This document shows positions 53,638 to 62,359 of a stretch of DNA of 64,000 bases, piece after piece; within the stretch, counting starts at the first letter, position 1; every line of letters starts with the position of its first letter. The stretch is from Candidatus Peribacteraceae bacterium (lineage in GTDB: Bacteria; Patescibacteriota; Gracilibacteria; Peribacterales; Peribacteraceae). The position numbers and the translations under genes were made by a program. The DNA lies in assembly GCA_028703445.1 (NCBI GenBank), contig JAQVMW010000009.1:1-64000 (forward strand). The letters are read 5' to 3'. Under the pieces are notes generated by a model that saw nothing but the letters and a program-made list of their open reading frames with translations, searched no databases and was not told the DNA's origin.

Positions 53638-56358
53638 ATGTCCACTGTTTTCCTCAAGGTACGGCCGGCTCTCGAGAATGAGCGGGGACCGCTGTACGTG
53701 GAGTCGATGATTGCTTCACTCCATTCCTTCCGTGGACGCTGCGCGCGCGTTTCGCTCGAGATCGGTGTGGGGCGGGATCGCAAGATCGCGCTCTTCGTGC
53801 GTGCAGATGAAGAAACGGTTGGACTCATCGAGAGTCAGCTCTACGCGCAGTTCCCCGATATCGATATTGAGGAGCTCCATGAAGATCCTTTTGCGACTTC
53901 GGAGGATGAGGAGGCGGTTTCGGCGGATCTCGTGCTTCATGCGCCGGAGATCTTCCCCATCAAACGTCATCCACAGTTTGACGATATGCTCGCGCGGGTG
54001 AACATCGATCCGATTGCGGGTATCACTTCCTCTCTGGCACGCTATCCGTTTGCCGGAATGCGTGGGCATATTCAGATTGTCCTGTATCCGCTGGGCGGAA
54101 GTTTTAGAACACGGGCGCTGTGTTTTCTGCCCCTGCTCCAGAAGGGTTTGCCGTCGCTCTCCCGCCGATTCGCGAATTTTTACACGCGCATCGTGCTCGC
54201 GCGGGGGTGGCGTCGTTTCGCGTACTGGCCGCTCTCGATGCTGCTCGGGGGATTTCGGGCTTCTCCGTTCCTGCGCAAAGTTCGTGCTTCCACGATTGAT
54301 CTCATTGAACGTTCTCAGGAGGATGAAGAACGCGAGGGAGAGCGGATTGCCGGTCGCACCCACGATCGTGAAGACACGGTCTCGGGCGCTGTGGACAAGG
54401 TCAATCGTCTCCTCTTCACCTGTAACATCCGCGTGAGCGTGATCGCCCCGAAGGACAAATCCGTTGAAGCGGGACGCAAAGTACGCGAAGTCGTGGGGAG
54501 TTTCCGCCAGTTTGCGCTCCCGCACTCAAACGCGTTCGCTTCGTTGCCCGAGCGTACGTCTTCCGCGATTCCTTTCGGCTTCGCCGCCCGGCCATTCGCC
54601 CTCTCTGTGGAGGAGGTGGCGACCATCTGGCACATGCCGACACTCCTCGTCCAGACGCCGAATATCGATTGGGTGCTCAGTAAGAAGCTCGAACCGCCTG
54701 TCAATCTTCCGCTGCCCCTCCCTGAGGAAAAGGGAGCCTCTCACCCTTCGACAGGCTCAGGGTCAACTGCCGAGCAGTTGACGATCCTCGGGGAAGCGGT
54801 GTACCACGGACAGCGTACCAAATTCGGCATCCGGCCGGATGATCGCCGCCGGCATCTCTACACGCTGGGAAAGACGGGCATGGGAAAGTCCACGCTCCTC
54901 GAAAACATGATTTACTCCGATATCCAGGCGGGCAGGGGAGTGGCTTATCTCGATCCTCATGGGGATACCGCAGAGATCATCCCGTCTTTCGTCCCCAAGC
55001 ACCGGAGCAATGATGTCATCTTCTTCGATCCGGCTGACCGGGACTTCCCGCTTTCCTTCAACGTGCTGGACTGCCCCGATCCGAACCAGCGCCCGCTCGT
55101 GGCCTCCGGGCTGATGGGCGTGTTCACCAAGCTCTGGCCGGGGATGTTCAGCGGACGCATGGAGCACATCCTCCGCAACACACTCCTCGCGCTGCTGGAA
55201 TATCAGGGATCCTCCATGCTCGGCATCATGCGGATGTTTGCCGACGACGTGTACCGCAGGAAGGTCGTCGCGAAAGTGACGGATCCCATGGTGAAGAGCT
55301 TCTGGGAGCAGGAGTACGCATCGTGGAACGACAAGTACCGCACCGAGGCCACGGCGGCGATCCAGAACAAGGTCGGCCAGCTCCTTTCGACCCCGCTCAT
55401 CCGCAATATCGTCGGGCAGGTGAAGAACGGGCTCGACCTGCGGCACGCCATGGACACCGGCAAGATCATCATCGTGAATCTGAGCAAAGGCAGACTCGGG
55501 GAGGACACGTCCGCCTTTCTCGGTTCCATGCTCGTCACCAAGTTCCAGATCGACGCCATGAGTCGTGCGGATATTCCCGAATCCGAACGCAGGGATTTCT
55601 ACCTCTACGTGGACGAATTCCAGAACTTTGCCACCGAGTCATTCGCTTCCATTCTCTCCGAGGCGCGCAAGTACCGCTTGAACCTTACCATGGCCAACCA
55701 GTATGTGGCGCAACTGCTCATCGGTGAGGGCAAGACCACGCTCAAGGATGCGGTTTTCGGCAACGTCGGTTCCATCGTTTGCTTCCAGGTGGGCTCGGAT
55801 GACGCGGAGGATTTGAGTTTGCAGTTCGAGGAACTGGCCATGCCCAAGGATATTCTGAGCCTGCCCAAGTACCACGCGTATGTCCGGCTCATGATCGACG
55901 GCATGCCCAGTAAGCCCTTCTCCGTCACGACACTTCCGCAACCGGAAGGAGACAGAGATCCGCGGAGGGTCGAGATTCTCCGCAAGCTTTCCCGCGAGCG
56001 TTACACCGAGAAGCGGTCGGTGGTCGAAGAGAAGATTTCCAAGTGGGCGGCAAGCTCCTACGAAGCTGCGGCACATGCCAAGGCAGACGAGAAATCCAAA
56101 GAGAAGGAAGAGGAAGAAGTGAAGAAGGCGAAGAAGAAGGGAATGGGACTCAAGGAGTACCGCGCGTGGCGTGACCGGGAGATGTGGACCAACGAATATA
56201 ACTCTCTGCGCAAGAAGCAGATTCTGGGTGAAGCCTTCTCGTCCGAAGAAGAGAAACTGTGGAAGGAACTTGAGAAGAAGCTGGAGATGAGCGGGGGAGT
56301 GCCTGCTTTAAGCAAAGCGCTGCAGGAGCTTCAGGAGCGCAGGAAGAATGTTGCTTGA
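53638..56358 (+). CDS. VirD4/TraD-like ATPase (type IV secretion or DNA-transfer coupling family)
   Basis: 906 residues. An N-terminal domain of about 390 residues without clear membrane spans, then a RecA-like motor: Walker A at 411-419 (GKTGMGKST), Walker B with D659-E660 (FYLYVDEFQNFATESFASIL), and TraM-recognition/TraG-type sequence in between (AYLDPHGDTAEIIPSFVPKH; IIIVNLSKGRLGEDTSAFLG). The C-terminus is a charged coiled coil. Such ATPases are common in CPR genomes and are usually annotated as type IV secretion DNA-binding proteins; no other secretion gene is nearby, so a role in conjugation, DNA uptake or pilus-like machinery is open. The linker before the motor (HPSTGSGSTAEQLT) is coded by a CTCAGGG unit plus a GTCAACTGC/GCAGTTGAC palindrome (54744-54784). 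Confidence 0.88.
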   Translation: MSTVFLKVRPALENERGPLYVESMIASLHSFRGRCARVSLEIGVGRDRKIALFVRADEETVGLIESQLYAQFPDIDIEELHEDPFATSEDEEAVSADLVLHAPEIFPIKRHPQFDDMLARVNIDPIAGITSSLARYPFAGMRGHIQIVLYPLGGSFRTRALCFLPLLQKGLPSLSRRFANFYTRIVLARGWRRFAYWPLSMLLGGFRASPFLRKVRASTIDLIERSQEDEEREGERIAGRTHDREDTVSGAVDKVNRLLFTCNIRVSVIAPKDKSVEAGRKVREVVGSFRQFALPHSNAFASLPERTSSAIPFGFAARPFALSVEEVATIWHMPTLLVQTPNIDWVLSKKLEPPVNLPLPLPEEKGASHPSTGSGSTAEQLTILGEAVYHGQRTKFGIRPDDRRRHLYTLGKTGMGKSTLLENMIYSDIQAGRGVAYLDPHGDTAEIIPSFVPKHRSNDVIFFDPADRDFPLSFNVLDCPDPNQRPLVASGLMGVFTKLWPGMFSGRMEHILRNTLLALLEYQGSSMLGIMRMFADDVYRRKVVAKVTDPMVKSFWEQEYASWNDKYRTEATAAIQNKVGQLLSTPLIRNIVGQVKNGLDLRHAMDTGKIIIVNLSKGRLGEDTSAFLGSMLVTKFQIDAMSRADIPESERRDFYLYVDEFQNFATESFASILSEARKYRLNLTMANQYVAQLLIGEGKTTLKDAVFGNVGSIVCFQVGSDDAEDLSLQFEELAMPKDILSLPKYHAYVRLMIDGMPSKPFSVTTLPQPEGDRDPRRVEILRKLSRERYTEKRSVVEEKISKWAASSYEAAAHAKADEKSKEKEEEEVKKAKKKGMGLKEYRAWRDREMWTNEYNSLRKKQILGEAFSSEEEKLWKELEKKLEMSGGVPALSKALQELQERRKNVA
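54744..54784 (+). repeat. CTCAGGG-family palindrome plus GTCAACTGC palindrome inside the ATPase gene
   Basis: CCCTTCGACAGGCTCAGGG (54744-54762) directly followed by GTCAACTGC-cga-GCAGTTGAC. Both are in frame in a linker between domains. Confidence 0.7.
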
Positions 56359-56423
56359 AGAAACTGCTCGCTCTTGAGTACATTCACCATTTCTTGTTTT
56401 TGAGTATGTTTTTCCACCTTTTG

Positions 56424-56558
56424 TATAATTTCCTCCGAACCACCCCCTGCGTAAGCCGGGGCATGACACGTTGCTGCTTGCCGGCCGTAGCTCGAAGGAC
56501 GAAGGCTGAAGGTTTGTCTCTCATGAATAAAAAAGACCGGAACGTGTCCGGCCTTTTT
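56424..56558 (+). ncRNA. Candidate small RNA after the ATPase gene
   Basis: TGTATAAT (-10 at 56424-56429) predicts a start near 56436; the transcript would end at AAAAAGACCGG-aacgtgt-CCGGCCTTTTTG (about 56528-56558), some 120 nt. It contains an inverted fragment of the dispersed palindrome (AAGGTTTGTCTCTCATGAA, 56511-56529). It may simply be the terminator region of the ATPase gene with a chance promoter. Confidence 0.35.
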
Positions 56559-57347
56559 GTGTGGGTGTTCCCCTCTTGTGCTATCGGAAGCAAGGAATCT
56601 GCTTCACGAGCGCGAGAGGGAGAAGAGCGAAGGGAGGAAACCTTCATCTTTCTGCCGTGCTGTGGTCCTTGTTTCTCCTCGTGACCGGCCGAGGTCCCCG
56701 GACCAGGATCTTTAAACCTCGCAAATGCGGAGGGATCCATGGGGAGGTGGGGGTGATGCGTCCAGCCGACTCCTTGAGGTCGGTGGGCGACAGTGCACAG
56801 CAGAGAGGATGGTAGTCACATGGGAGCCTCAGTTCCGGAGCGAATCCAAGAACGAAGCGAATGTGTCACGGAGTGATCAATGGTGAGCGTGGAGAGGACG
56901 TTCCTATGCCCATGCATTCCTGAGGAGGATGGATAGGTGAATGGGAGGAACGCGGCACGCTTTCAGTGTGACCACCATTCTCTCTGCGTTTCTTCTGTGA
57001 TGTGAAGGGGCTGGTCGGTAGGAGGTGGCTCCGGTCCCCGCACTTTTGAATCTCAAGAGTGCGGGGCGGAGCTTGTGTGTGTTTGTCTTTCTGTGAGAAG
57101 GAACGACCCCGGCACTCTTGCTGGCAAAAGTGCGGGGTTGATTTGCCGTCGAAGCAAATCTGGTCATTGTACCTCGCAAAGTTCTCGTGGCAAATTCTTC
57201 CTCTGGCTCGAGAATAGATTTCGTATTATTGATCACATTTATTGAACAATGATAATGGTTTGTTTTTCGTATAAACAAGCCACTTTTCCGCTATATGCAG
57301 TCTGTACAGTCCGCTTAACTTCTTACAGGACAACTCTACATGACATT
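56559..57347. other. Long gap with palindromes; possible structured RNA
   Basis: No convincing gene over about 790 bases. The left part (56600-57000) is GC-rich with many local stems, for example GGATC...CCTCGCAaaTGCGGAGG...GATCC (56708-56740) and CCGAC-tccttga-GGTCGG (about 56767-56785); GACAGTGCACAGCAGAGAGG near 56789 faintly resembles a conserved RNase P RNA segment, but other conserved parts are not found. The right part holds two CCCCGCACTTTTG/CAAGAGTGCGGGG palindromes (57036-57066 and 57107-57137). Confidence 0.4.
57036..57137. repeat. Pair of GTGCGGGG palindromes
   Basis: CCCCGCACTTTTGAATCTCA...GTGCGGGG (57036-57066) and CCCCGGCACTCTTGCTGGCA...GTGCGGGG (57107-57137). Same ends as the arms of the split tRNA (43181-43194, 43300-43313) and the hairpin at 23707-23725. 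Confidence 0.7.
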
Positions 57348-58739
57348 TCAGTTGCTGCTTGTAGACACCAACTCAATGCCCTCCTCTGCAAATCTCCTGA
57401 GCATCTCCTGTGTGATCTGTGTCACAACCGCACGACGCCTGCCGATGGGGGCGGGGAAGCACAGGCGGAATTCGATTTCTCCTTCCGAGGTGACCTCCAT
57501 GTACACCCGCGGGGCGGGGGAGATTTGGGTGAAGTAGTACCCGCGCATGCGTCGATCCATCTGGCGCTGTGCTTGCGAGGCGAAGTCACCCGTCTCCTTT
57601 TCCAGGATATCTTCCAAAATATTTTTTGCCTTATCGCTCTGTATCAGTTTGCGCAGGCGAATAGGTATCTCGACGTTTTCGAAGTCGGAGGTTGAGTGGA
57701 AGTTCACGAACGGGTCGGTGAGGATCTTCTGGTTCGGGACGCGAACGATGTTGCCCACCTGGCCCATGGGGTCATCATGCCCCGAGCGGGAGACGATGAG
57801 AGTCGTGTAGAGAATGCCCACATCAATCACGTCACCCATCATGTCTCCGATGGCCACTCGCTGGCCGATGGAGACGGAATTCTTCAGGCCGAACCATCCT
57901 ACGGCGCCTTTAATGATGTCCTGCAAGACAATGATGAGGGCGGCGCCCACGAGAGCGATGATGGTCGAAAGGCCAGGATGTTCTGAGAAGATGCGCTGGA
58001 TGAACCAGAAGCAGAGTGTGATGTACACGACGAAGGTGAAGGCCTTCGTGGCGGCGTAGCGCACGCGCCGATGGCGGATGTGATTGAGCAGGAGATTTCT
58101 GACGAGGCGCTCTACCCAGAAGACCGCGAGGAAAATGGCGAGATAGGTGAGAATGTTGAAGAGCACGCCGATGTCCCGGACCTGCTGTTCCTGTTTTAAG
58201 GTGCTGAGCCGGTCATTCTGCGTTTTTTGGAAGGCCTGCAGTACCGCGAGGCGCTCTTCAAGAATAGCTTTCTTCGCCAAGAGCTCCGGGTAGGACTTGG
58301 TGAGTAGGATCTCATCGGACGGGAGCGAGCCCGTGCCGCTCTTCTGGATATCCTTGTAGTAGGATTCCTCTTTCTCCAAGAGAGCGAGATCCGCTTTTGT
58401 CTCGTCGATCTGTTGATTGATGGAATCTACGATCGATCGCTCCCGGTCGAGTGCCTGAACGAGATCTGCAGGTTCTGTCTGGCTCTCTTCTAACTCTTTC
58501 ACCGTTTTGGCGAATTCCTTTTCGAATTCCGAGCGAATCGAGGCGCGTTCCGCTTCGATGTTTTCCTGAATGGAGCCGGCGGTTTGGGGAGTTTTCGCCT
58601 TTAGGAGGCTGTCGAAGCGCCACTGCAGTCTGGGAACATCTCTCTGGATGTCACTTTGGGCGGCGGCTGACACGCTCGCAAACAGCAAGGTGCACAGCAG
58701 AAGAATGCGGGACCACAAATGAAGGTGTGAACGGGACAT
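57348..58739 (-). CDS. MscS-family mechanosensitive channel
   Basis: 463 residues from the ATG at 58739. Signal peptide (ILLLCTLLFASVSAAAQ), a long periplasmic coiled coil (ADLVQALDRERSIVDSINQQ; LAKKAILEERLAVLQAFQKT), three or four spans, then the MscS pore helix and beta domain: ALVGAALIIVLQDIIKGAVG, FGLKNSVSIGQRVAIGDMMG, VPNQKILTDPFVNFHSTSDF. Releases solutes on osmotic downshock. The coiled-coil extension is of the MscK/YbdG-like kind. TACAGT ends eight bases before the ATG. Confidence 0.88.
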   Translation of the reverse strand: MSRSHLHLWSRILLLCTLLFASVSAAAQSDIQRDVPRLQWRFDSLLKAKTPQTAGSIQENIEAERASIRSEFEKEFAKTVKELEESQTEPADLVQALDRERSIVDSINQQIDETKADLALLEKEESYYKDIQKSGTGSLPSDEILLTKSYPELLAKKAILEERLAVLQAFQKTQNDRLSTLKQEQQVRDIGVLFNILTYLAIFLAVFWVERLVRNLLLNHIRHRRVRYAATKAFTFVVYITLCFWFIQRIFSEHPGLSTIIALVGAALIIVLQDIIKGAVGWFGLKNSVSIGQRVAIGDMMGDVIDVGILYTTLIVSRSGHDDPMGQVGNIVRVPNQKILTDPFVNFHSTSDFENVEIPIRLRKLIQSDKAKNILEDILEKETGDFASQAQRQMDRRMRGYYFTQISPAPRVYMEVTSEGEIEFRLCFPAPIGRRRAVVTQITQEMLRRFAEEGIELVSTSSN

Positions 58740-58806
58740 GTGTGAGCACTGTAGCACAGCACGGAAGTCTAAGAGAGGAACGAAATCCATTTTTCCCTTC
58801 AACCGG

Positions 58807-60132
58807 CTATAACCGCGACATTGCCACCTGCTTTTCGGCATTCTTCGCGGAGTGAGGGGCATCGTCGGCCCAGTTACGCGGATCCATGCCCGGGCAGATG
58901 AAACTCTTGCAGAATTCCGCGATTTCGCCAGCGATCCTGTCCAAGACGGCTTCGTCTTTTGCGTTCGTGAGCACGGCGTTGATCCAGTCACCGATCTTGA
59001 TCATCTCGGCCTCTTTCATCCCGCGCGAGGTGACGGATGGAGTGCCGATGCGCACGCCGGAGGGGTTCATGGGTGTCTGGGTATCGAAGGGCACGAGGTT
59101 GCAGTTGGCGACGATGCCGGCGCGGTCGAGTGCCCGCGAGGCGTCACGGCCGAGGATGCCCTTGCTCTTGAAGGTTTCAAAGAGGATCAGGTGGTTGTCG
59201 GTTCCCCCGGTGATCAGCCGAAAGCCGTGCTTGAGGAGCTGGTCGGCCAGTGCCTTCGCATTCTTCACAATCTGCGCGGCATATTCTTTAAAGGCAGGCT
59301 GGCTTGCTTCTTTGAAGGCGACAGCGATTGCGGCCGTCGTCTGGTTGTGAGGTCCGCCCTGCAGGCCCGGCATGATCGCCTTGTCGATGGCCTGCGCAAA
59401 CTTGGCCTTGCATATCATCATGGCTCCGCGCGGCCCCCTGAGCGATTTATGTGACGTGGTGATGCCGGTATCGGCCATCGGGAAGGGGCTGGGATGCACG
59501 CCGCCGAGGATCAATCCCGTAATGTGCGAGATGTCGGCATGGAAGATCGCGCCGACGTCATCGCAGATTTGTCGGAACTTCTGCCAGTCGATGGTGCGGG
59601 GATAGGCGGTGTAACCGGCCACGATGATCTTTGGCTTCGCTTCTTTCGCCAGCTTCCAGATCTGGTCGTAATCCAGTCGCTCCGTCTGCGGGTTGAGTTC
59701 GTAGGGTGCGGAGTGATAGAGCTTGCCCGAGAAGTTCACTTTCCACCCGTGCGTGAGGTGACCGCCCTGCGCGAGAGCAAGTCCCATGATCGTGTCGCCC
59801 GGTTGCAGCACGGCCGTATACACGGCCATGTTTGCCGGACTGCCCGAGTACGGTTGCACGTTGACGTGATCTACGCCGAAAGCGGCCTTCGCCCGTTCGA
59901 TGGCGAGCGTCTCGATCTGGTCCGTGTTCTGCTGACCCTCGTAGTACCGTTTGCCCGGATACCCTTCGGAGTAGATGTTCGTGAGCACGCTTCCCGAGGC
60001 TTCCAGCACCGCGGCAGATGCATAGTTCTCGGAGGGGATGAGGCGGACTTTCGACCATTGCCGCTTCTCCTCGGCGATGATGAGATCGCGAATCTGCGGA
60101 TCCGTCTTCTGAAGCGCGGGGAGGTAGGTCAT
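58807..60132 (-). CDS. glyA: Serine hydroxymethyltransferase
   Basis: 441 residues, PLP enzyme making glycine and 5,10-methylene-THF from serine and THF. Blocks: LIPSENYASAAVLEASGSVL, NIYSEGYPGKRYYEGQQNTD, VNVQPYSGSPANMAVYTAVL, IFHADISHITGLILGGVHPS, and the PLP lysine K229 in TTSHKSLRGPRGAMMI. The usual TTTHKTLRGPR is slightly altered (TTSHKSLRGPR) but the lysine is kept. Next to 5-formyl-THF cyclo-ligase, so one-carbon genes cluster here. Confidence 0.96.
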   Translation of the reverse strand: MTYLPALQKTDPQIRDLIIAEEKRQWSKVRLIPSENYASAAVLEASGSVLTNIYSEGYPGKRYYEGQQNTDQIETLAIERAKAAFGVDHVNVQPYSGSPANMAVYTAVLQPGDTIMGLALAQGGHLTHGWKVNFSGKLYHSAPYELNPQTERLDYDQIWKLAKEAKPKIIVAGYTAYPRTIDWQKFRQICDDVGAIFHADISHITGLILGGVHPSPFPMADTGITTSHKSLRGPRGAMMICKAKFAQAIDKAIMPGLQGGPHNQTTAAIAVAFKEASQPAFKEYAAQIVKNAKALADQLLKHGFRLITGGTDNHLILFETFKSKGILGRDASRALDRAGIVANCNLVPFDTQTPMNPSGVRIGTPSVTSRGMKEAEMIKIGDWINAVLTNAKDEAVLDRIAGEIAEFCKSFICPGMDPRNWADDAPHSAKNAEKQVAMSRL

Positions 60133-60224
60133 GGGAAGGGGAGGGGAAAGGAGGAGGAAGAGCGAAGACGGTTTCAGCCTACCACGCGTTTTTCCTTAGA
60201 AAAGCCCAATGAACACAAAGGTTG

Positions 60225-60806
60225 TTATCTCTGTGCTCTCTCAAGTCCCCGGACAGTCACGATGCCGTCTAACGGAGCGTCGTGGGCTTCCGTGGGTACG
60301 GCGCTCACGATCTGGCACTCGAAAGCGACGCCGTAGTAGAGCGATTGCCCGTTCTCTTTGCGGTGAGCGGTGATCCACCGGTCGTAGCCTCCGTTGCCGC
60401 GTCCCAGACGCTTGCCTGTTCTGTCGAAGGCGCGTCCCGGAATGAGGACAACCGCCGGTTCTTTTGGATCGAGGGGCGGGCAGGCGGGTGGCGGCTCGGG
60501 AATTCCAAAGGTGCTTTGGATGAGGTCAGAGAGTGTTTCGATCTTTCGCATGACGAGATGGCGGCCGTCGAATGACGGGAGAAAGAGTAACCGGCCACTC
60601 TGGAGCAGCTGCTCAAGCAGAGGCCGGATGTCGGGTTCGGTCTTCATGGGGACGAAGGCACAGATCGCTCCGTCCGTCGGCAATACTTCAAGAATGCGTC
60701 GCACGATCGAGCGACTTTCGGCGGCCTTCGATTGCTCATTCATGTGCTGAATGCGCTCGAGGATGGCCTGACGGAGCTTTTGCTTCTGCTCGGAGGTGTG
60801 GGGCAT
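60225..60806 (-). CDS. 5-formyltetrahydrofolate cyclo-ligase
   Basis: 193 residues. N-terminal helix (EQKQKLRQAILERIQHMNEQ), AICAFVPMKTEPDIRPLLEQ, and the ATP/folate signature VVLIPGRAFDRTGKRLGRGN GGYDRW. Converts 5-formyl-THF (a by-product of GlyA) back to 5,10-methenyl-THF, which fits its place upstream of glyA on the same strand. Confidence 0.92.
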   Translation of the reverse strand: MPHTSEQKQKLRQAILERIQHMNEQSKAAESRSIVRRILEVLPTDGAICAFVPMKTEPDIRPLLEQLLQSGRLLFLPSFDGRHLVMRKIETLSDLIQSTFGIPEPPPACPPLDPKEPAVVLIPGRAFDRTGKRLGRGNGGYDRWITAHRKENGQSLYYGVAFECQIVSAVPTEAHDAPLDGIVTVRGLERAQR

Positions 60807-60895
60807 GGGCGAAATGTAGAATTGAGAATGTAAAATGTAGAATGAAAATGATCAAAGGCCACCCAATTCTGAATTCTACATTCAACATTCTACAT
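60807..60895. repeat. GAATGTAGAAT-word inverted cluster
   Basis: GTAGAATTGAGAATGTAAAA TGTAGAATG on one arm and GAATTCTACATTCAACATTC TACATTC on the other. Lies between the cyclo-ligase and dnaX; a likely terminator of dnaX. Confidence 0.65.
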
Positions 60896-62359
60896 TCAGA
60901 AGACTTCCGCCGCCGCATCGGCCAAATTCACTACATTCTCCTTCGCCCCGTCTTTCTCGCGATCCTTCTCGAGCACACATTCGATCTTGAGGGAGCGCTT
61001 GAAGATTTTGTGCATGACCTGCTCGATCGTCCGGCTCGCCTCGGTTGCCGCGACTTTGTCACGATGGAAGGAGGAGGTGAACCCCACGGTCACCGTTGTT
61101 CCCGCTACGTGCTGCAACTCGCCGTTCTTGAGTGACATACGCACGGAAGCAGGCACCGTTTCTTCCAGAATCTGCTCCCATGCGGCAGTGATGGTTTCTT
61201 GCGTCACTTCCGGTGCCTCGATTTCGGCTGCGGAGAGCGGAGATTCCTCTTTCTTCTCCTGTTTCGCTGCGGCGCTGTCTTCCCGCGGTACCTCTTTCGC
61301 CTGCTTTTCGATTTTTTCCGTCGCTTTTGCCGGAAGGACTTCGGGTCGGCCATTCGGTGTCGAAGTGCAGAGGGTGAGCAGGGCGGATTCCACCACGAGT
61401 CCGGGCACGGGGGAGAGGCGCAGGTTCCGGATGGCTTCGAGCAGAACATCGAGCGCCCGAATGGAGTCTTCGATCGGTTTCTTCTGTTCGATTGCGCGGT
61501 GTAGTTCTGCGCGCACGAGTGACAGGAGTTCTCTGAGGAAGAGATCGAGCGGAGTGCCGACCTCCTCCAGCTCACGTACGGCCTTGAGTAATGCGGTCGG
61601 ATCAGAGCGTCGGATCGCATCGGCCACCGCCTCGATGTAGGCCTGTCCGGTGGCGCCGATGCGCTGCGAAACGTCCTCCGCCGTGATCTTTTGGAGCGAG
61701 CGCATCTGGTCCAAGAGCGAGATCGCGTCCCGCAGTCCTCCTTCCACGTGCCGCGCGACGAGCCGGAGTGCCTCGCGGTCGACAATGATGTGTTCCTGAT
61801 CGGCGATGTACTGGAGCCGGCGCACGATGTCCTCCTCTTCAATGGGTCGGAAGGGGAAACACTGGCAGCGGCTCTGGATGGTGGCGGGGATCTTCTGAAG
61901 TTCCGTCGTGGCGAGGATGAAATGCGCGTACGCGGGCGGTTCCTCGAGTGTTTTGAGGAGCGCGTTGAAGGCATCTTTGGTGATCATATGCGCCTCGTCG
62001 ATGATGTAGACCTTGGCGGCGGCCACCACGGGGGAGAACTGGATCTTGCCGATCAAATCGCGCACGTCATCGATGCCGCGGTTCGATGCCGCGTCGATTT
62101 CGAGCAGGTCCACGAGCGATCCTTCTTCGATGCCTTTGATGATCTGACGCTTGAGCGTCTCATCCGCGATGCCGTGCGTCATGATGTGCTTGGCGAGGAT
62201 GCGCGCGACCGAAGTCTTGCCCGTGCCGCGGCTGCCGGCGAAGAGATAGGCGTGCGAGAGTTTGTTCTGTGTCACCGCCTGCTCCAGTGTCGTGACAACG
62301 GCATCTTGTCCTACGACATCCGCGAAGCTTAATGGCCGGTAGGTGCGGTAGAGAGCCAT
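60896..62359 (-). CDS. dnaX: DNA polymerase III subunit gamma/tau
   Basis: 487 residues, clamp-loader ATPase. MALYRTYRPLSFADVVGQDA, Walker A at 42-50 (GSRGTGKTS), Walker B VYIIDEAHMITKDAFNALLK, sensor 1 (FILATTELQKIPATIQSRCQ, with the SRC motif) and sensor 2 (GGLRDAISLLDQM). Oddity: the four-cysteine zinc module normally found between Walker A and the DLxEIDAAS motif is replaced by IMTHGIADETLKRQIIKGIE, without any cysteine. A charged linker leads to a tau-like C-terminal part (VTQETITAAWEQILEETVPA). The gene is isolated by word clusters on both sides. Confidence 0.95.
   Translation of the reverse strand: MALYRTYRPLSFADVVGQDAVVTTLEQAVTQNKLSHAYLFAGSRGTGKTSVARILAKHIMTHGIADETLKRQIIKGIEEGSLVDLLEIDAASNRGIDDVRDLIGKIQFSPVVAAAKVYIIDEAHMITKDAFNALLKTLEEPPAYAHFILATTELQKIPATIQSRCQCFPFRPIEEEDIVRRLQYIADQEHIIVDREALRLVARHVEGGLRDAISLLDQMRSLQKITAEDVSQRIGATGQAYIEAVADAIRRSDPTALLKAVRELEEVGTPLDLFLRELLSLVRAELHRAIEQKKPIEDSIRALDVLLEAIRNLRLSPVPGLVVESALLTLCTSTPNGRPEVLPAKATEKIEKQAKEVPREDSAAAKQEKKEESPLSAAEIEAPEVTQETITAAWEQILEETVPASVRMSLKNGELQHVAGTTVTVGFTSSFHRDKVAATEASRTIEQVMHKIFKRSLKIECVLEKDREKDGAKENVVNLADAAAEVF

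Noticed and set aside
53638-56358. FtsK/SpoIIIE DNA translocase
   Set aside because: There are no four N-terminal spans and no gamma domain; the motor region has TraD/TraG-type sequence.
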